Source: Bradyrhizobiaceae bacterium (lineage in GTDB: Bacteria; Pseudomonadota; Alphaproteobacteria; Rhizobiales; Xanthobacteraceae). From it: a stretch of 8,117 nt of DNA. The notes beneath the pieces are model-generated. The model was not told the origin of the DNA. It made no database searches and saw only the letters and a program-made list of their open reading frames with translations. Shown here piece by piece: positions 7,565-8,117 of the stretch (the first letter of the stretch is position 1; each line of letters starts with the position of its first letter). The DNA lies in assembly GCA_016793685.1 (NCBI GenBank), contig JAEULX010000208.1, positions 1 through 8,117 of the forward strand, read 5' to 3'. Made by a program: the position numbers and the translations under genes.

Positions 7565-7954
7565 TCAGACTCCGAACGAAAGCTTGAGAATCGCGAAGGT
7601 GCAGGCGAGCCACAGGACGATGCAGAGGAACGAATTCCCGATGAGCATCGCCGTCTTGAGCGGCTTGCTGTGGATGTAATCCTCGATCACCGACTGCGCC
7701 CCGAGCTTCATGTGGAACGTCGTCGAAAAAATGAACAGGAGCATGATGATCGCGACGAGCGGCGAGCCGAGAATCTGCGCCACCGCCGCGTGATTGCGTC
7801 CGACCACGGCGATCACGATCACGACCGCCGCAAAGGTGAGCGGCACGAGCGCGATCGACGTCAGCCGCTGCTCCCACCAATGGTCGGTGCCGGACTTTGC
7901 AGCGCCCAATCCCCGCGCCTTGGCGAGGGGGGTGCGGATGCTTTCGCCCTTCAT
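7565..7954 (-). CDS. sdhD: Succinate dehydrogenase membrane anchor subunit (SdhD)
   Basis: A 129-residue inner-membrane subunit that, with SdhC, anchors SdhAB, binds heme b and forms the ubiquinone site. Three hydrophobic segments are visible at about 33-52, 58-80 and 101-123. H81 in F-H-M-K-L-G-A-Q-S-V-I-E-D-Y aligns with the heme ligand H71 of E. coli SdhD, and D92-Y93, twelve residues on, match the quinone-site D82-Y83. The ATG at 7954 is chosen because GGGAGG lies 6 nt upstream and it overlaps the sdhC stop as ATGA. A longer frame opening at 8041 would run through sdhC and is rejected. Length and topology are normal for alphaproteobacterial SdhD. Confidence 0.95.
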   Translation of the reverse strand: MKGESIRTPLAKARGLGAAKSGTDHWWEQRLTSIALVPLTFAAVVIVIAVVGRNHAAVAQILGSPLVAIIMLLFIFSTTFHMKLGAQSVIEDYIHSKPLKTAMLIGNSFLCIVLWLACTFAILKLSFGV

Positions 7955-8117
7955 CGCAGGCCTCCCATCAAGAAGCCGCCGATGATCCAGGCGAGCAAGG
8001 TGAGCGAAATCGACCCGATCAAGGTGGCGCGCGCGAGCCACTCGCGCTCATGCGGCGCGAAGCCACGCCCGGTGTCCCAGATCAGGTGGCGGACGCCACC
8101 AAGCGAATGGTGGATCA
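7951..8117 (-). CDS. sdhC: Succinate dehydrogenase cytochrome b556 subunit (SdhC), 3' part only
   Basis: The last 54 residues of SdhC, the first gene of the operon; the remainder is beyond the window end. It is too short to stand out as an open frame but is clear on translation: I-H-H-S-L-G-G-V-R-H-L-I-W-D-T-G-R-G-F is the family signature. The third residue (His) aligns with the heme b ligand H84 of E. coli SdhC, and the R-H and D that follow are conserved. A final transmembrane helix (about residues 31-50) ends in G-G-F-L-M-G-G-L-R. The TGA stop overlaps the sdhD start codon by ATGA, so the two anchor subunits are probably translationally coupled. Confidence 0.95.
   Translation of the reverse strand, partial: IHHSLGGVRHLIWDTGRGFAPHEREWLARATLIGSISLTLLAWIIGGFLMGGLR

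Noticed and set aside
5842..7587. Plus-strand open frame of 581 codons antisense to sdhA
   Set aside because: It is low in recognisable motifs, rich in Arg/Ala/Val as expected for a GC-rich shadow frame, and lies wholly over sdhA, whose catalytic residues are all intact.
7955..8041. N-terminal extension of SdhD back to 8041
   Set aside because: The added residues are an out-of-frame reading of the sdhC 3' end, which is clearly coding in its own frame; the ATGA overlap and GGGAGG fix the start at 7954.

Overview
The window reads as ordinary chromosomal DNA from a GC-rich alphaproteobacterium. It most resembles the Rhizobiales/Hyphomicrobiales (Bradyrhizobium, Rhodopseudomonas, Xanthobacteraceae-like). 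The grounds are the sdhCDAB order, the alphaproteobacterial style of SdhA, SdhB and ArgG, a Bug-type solute-binding protein, and GC-rich ATGGCCGGG/CCCGGCCAT hairpins. The genus cannot be fixed from the sequence alone.

Layout. Bases 1-1344 (plus strand) hold the 3' end of a Bug/TctC-family periplasmic substrate-binding protein. After 30 nt comes a complete zinc-dependent alcohol dehydrogenase of the adh_fam_2 type. A 280-nt gap follows, containing a 17-bp near-perfect palindrome that fits the CTGC-N3-GCAG pattern described for the polyhydroxyalkanoate regulator PhaR. Bases 1625-2455 encode a metallo-beta-lactamase-fold hydrolase of unknown substrate. Next is a short regulatory gap with a perfect TGTGA-N6-TCACA operator of CRP type. 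It lies upstream of an ECF-like sigma factor (2617-3237), which ends at a clear intrinsic terminator. A 177-nt leader region then precedes argG (3478-4710), argininosuccinate synthase of arginine biosynthesis.

argG converges on the succinate dehydrogenase operon, which runs on the minus strand as sdhC (cut by the window end), sdhD, sdhA, sdhB. The 159-nt convergent gap is full of inverted repeats, including an 11-bp perfect stem that is best read as the sdh terminator. The sdh genes are tightly packed: sdhC and sdhD overlap by ATGA, sdhD and sdhA are 4 nt apart, and sdhA and sdhB are 72 nt apart. Together they encode complex II, which joins the TCA cycle to the quinone pool. All cofactor ligands are present except those in the part of SdhC outside the window.

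No mobile element, CRISPR array, tRNA, rRNA or recognisable novel multi-gene system was seen. The points most worth a second look are regulatory: the CRP-type operator before a sigma factor with no adjacent anti-sigma gene, the PhaR-like palindrome, and the hairpin cluster around the argG stop codon and the convergent gap.
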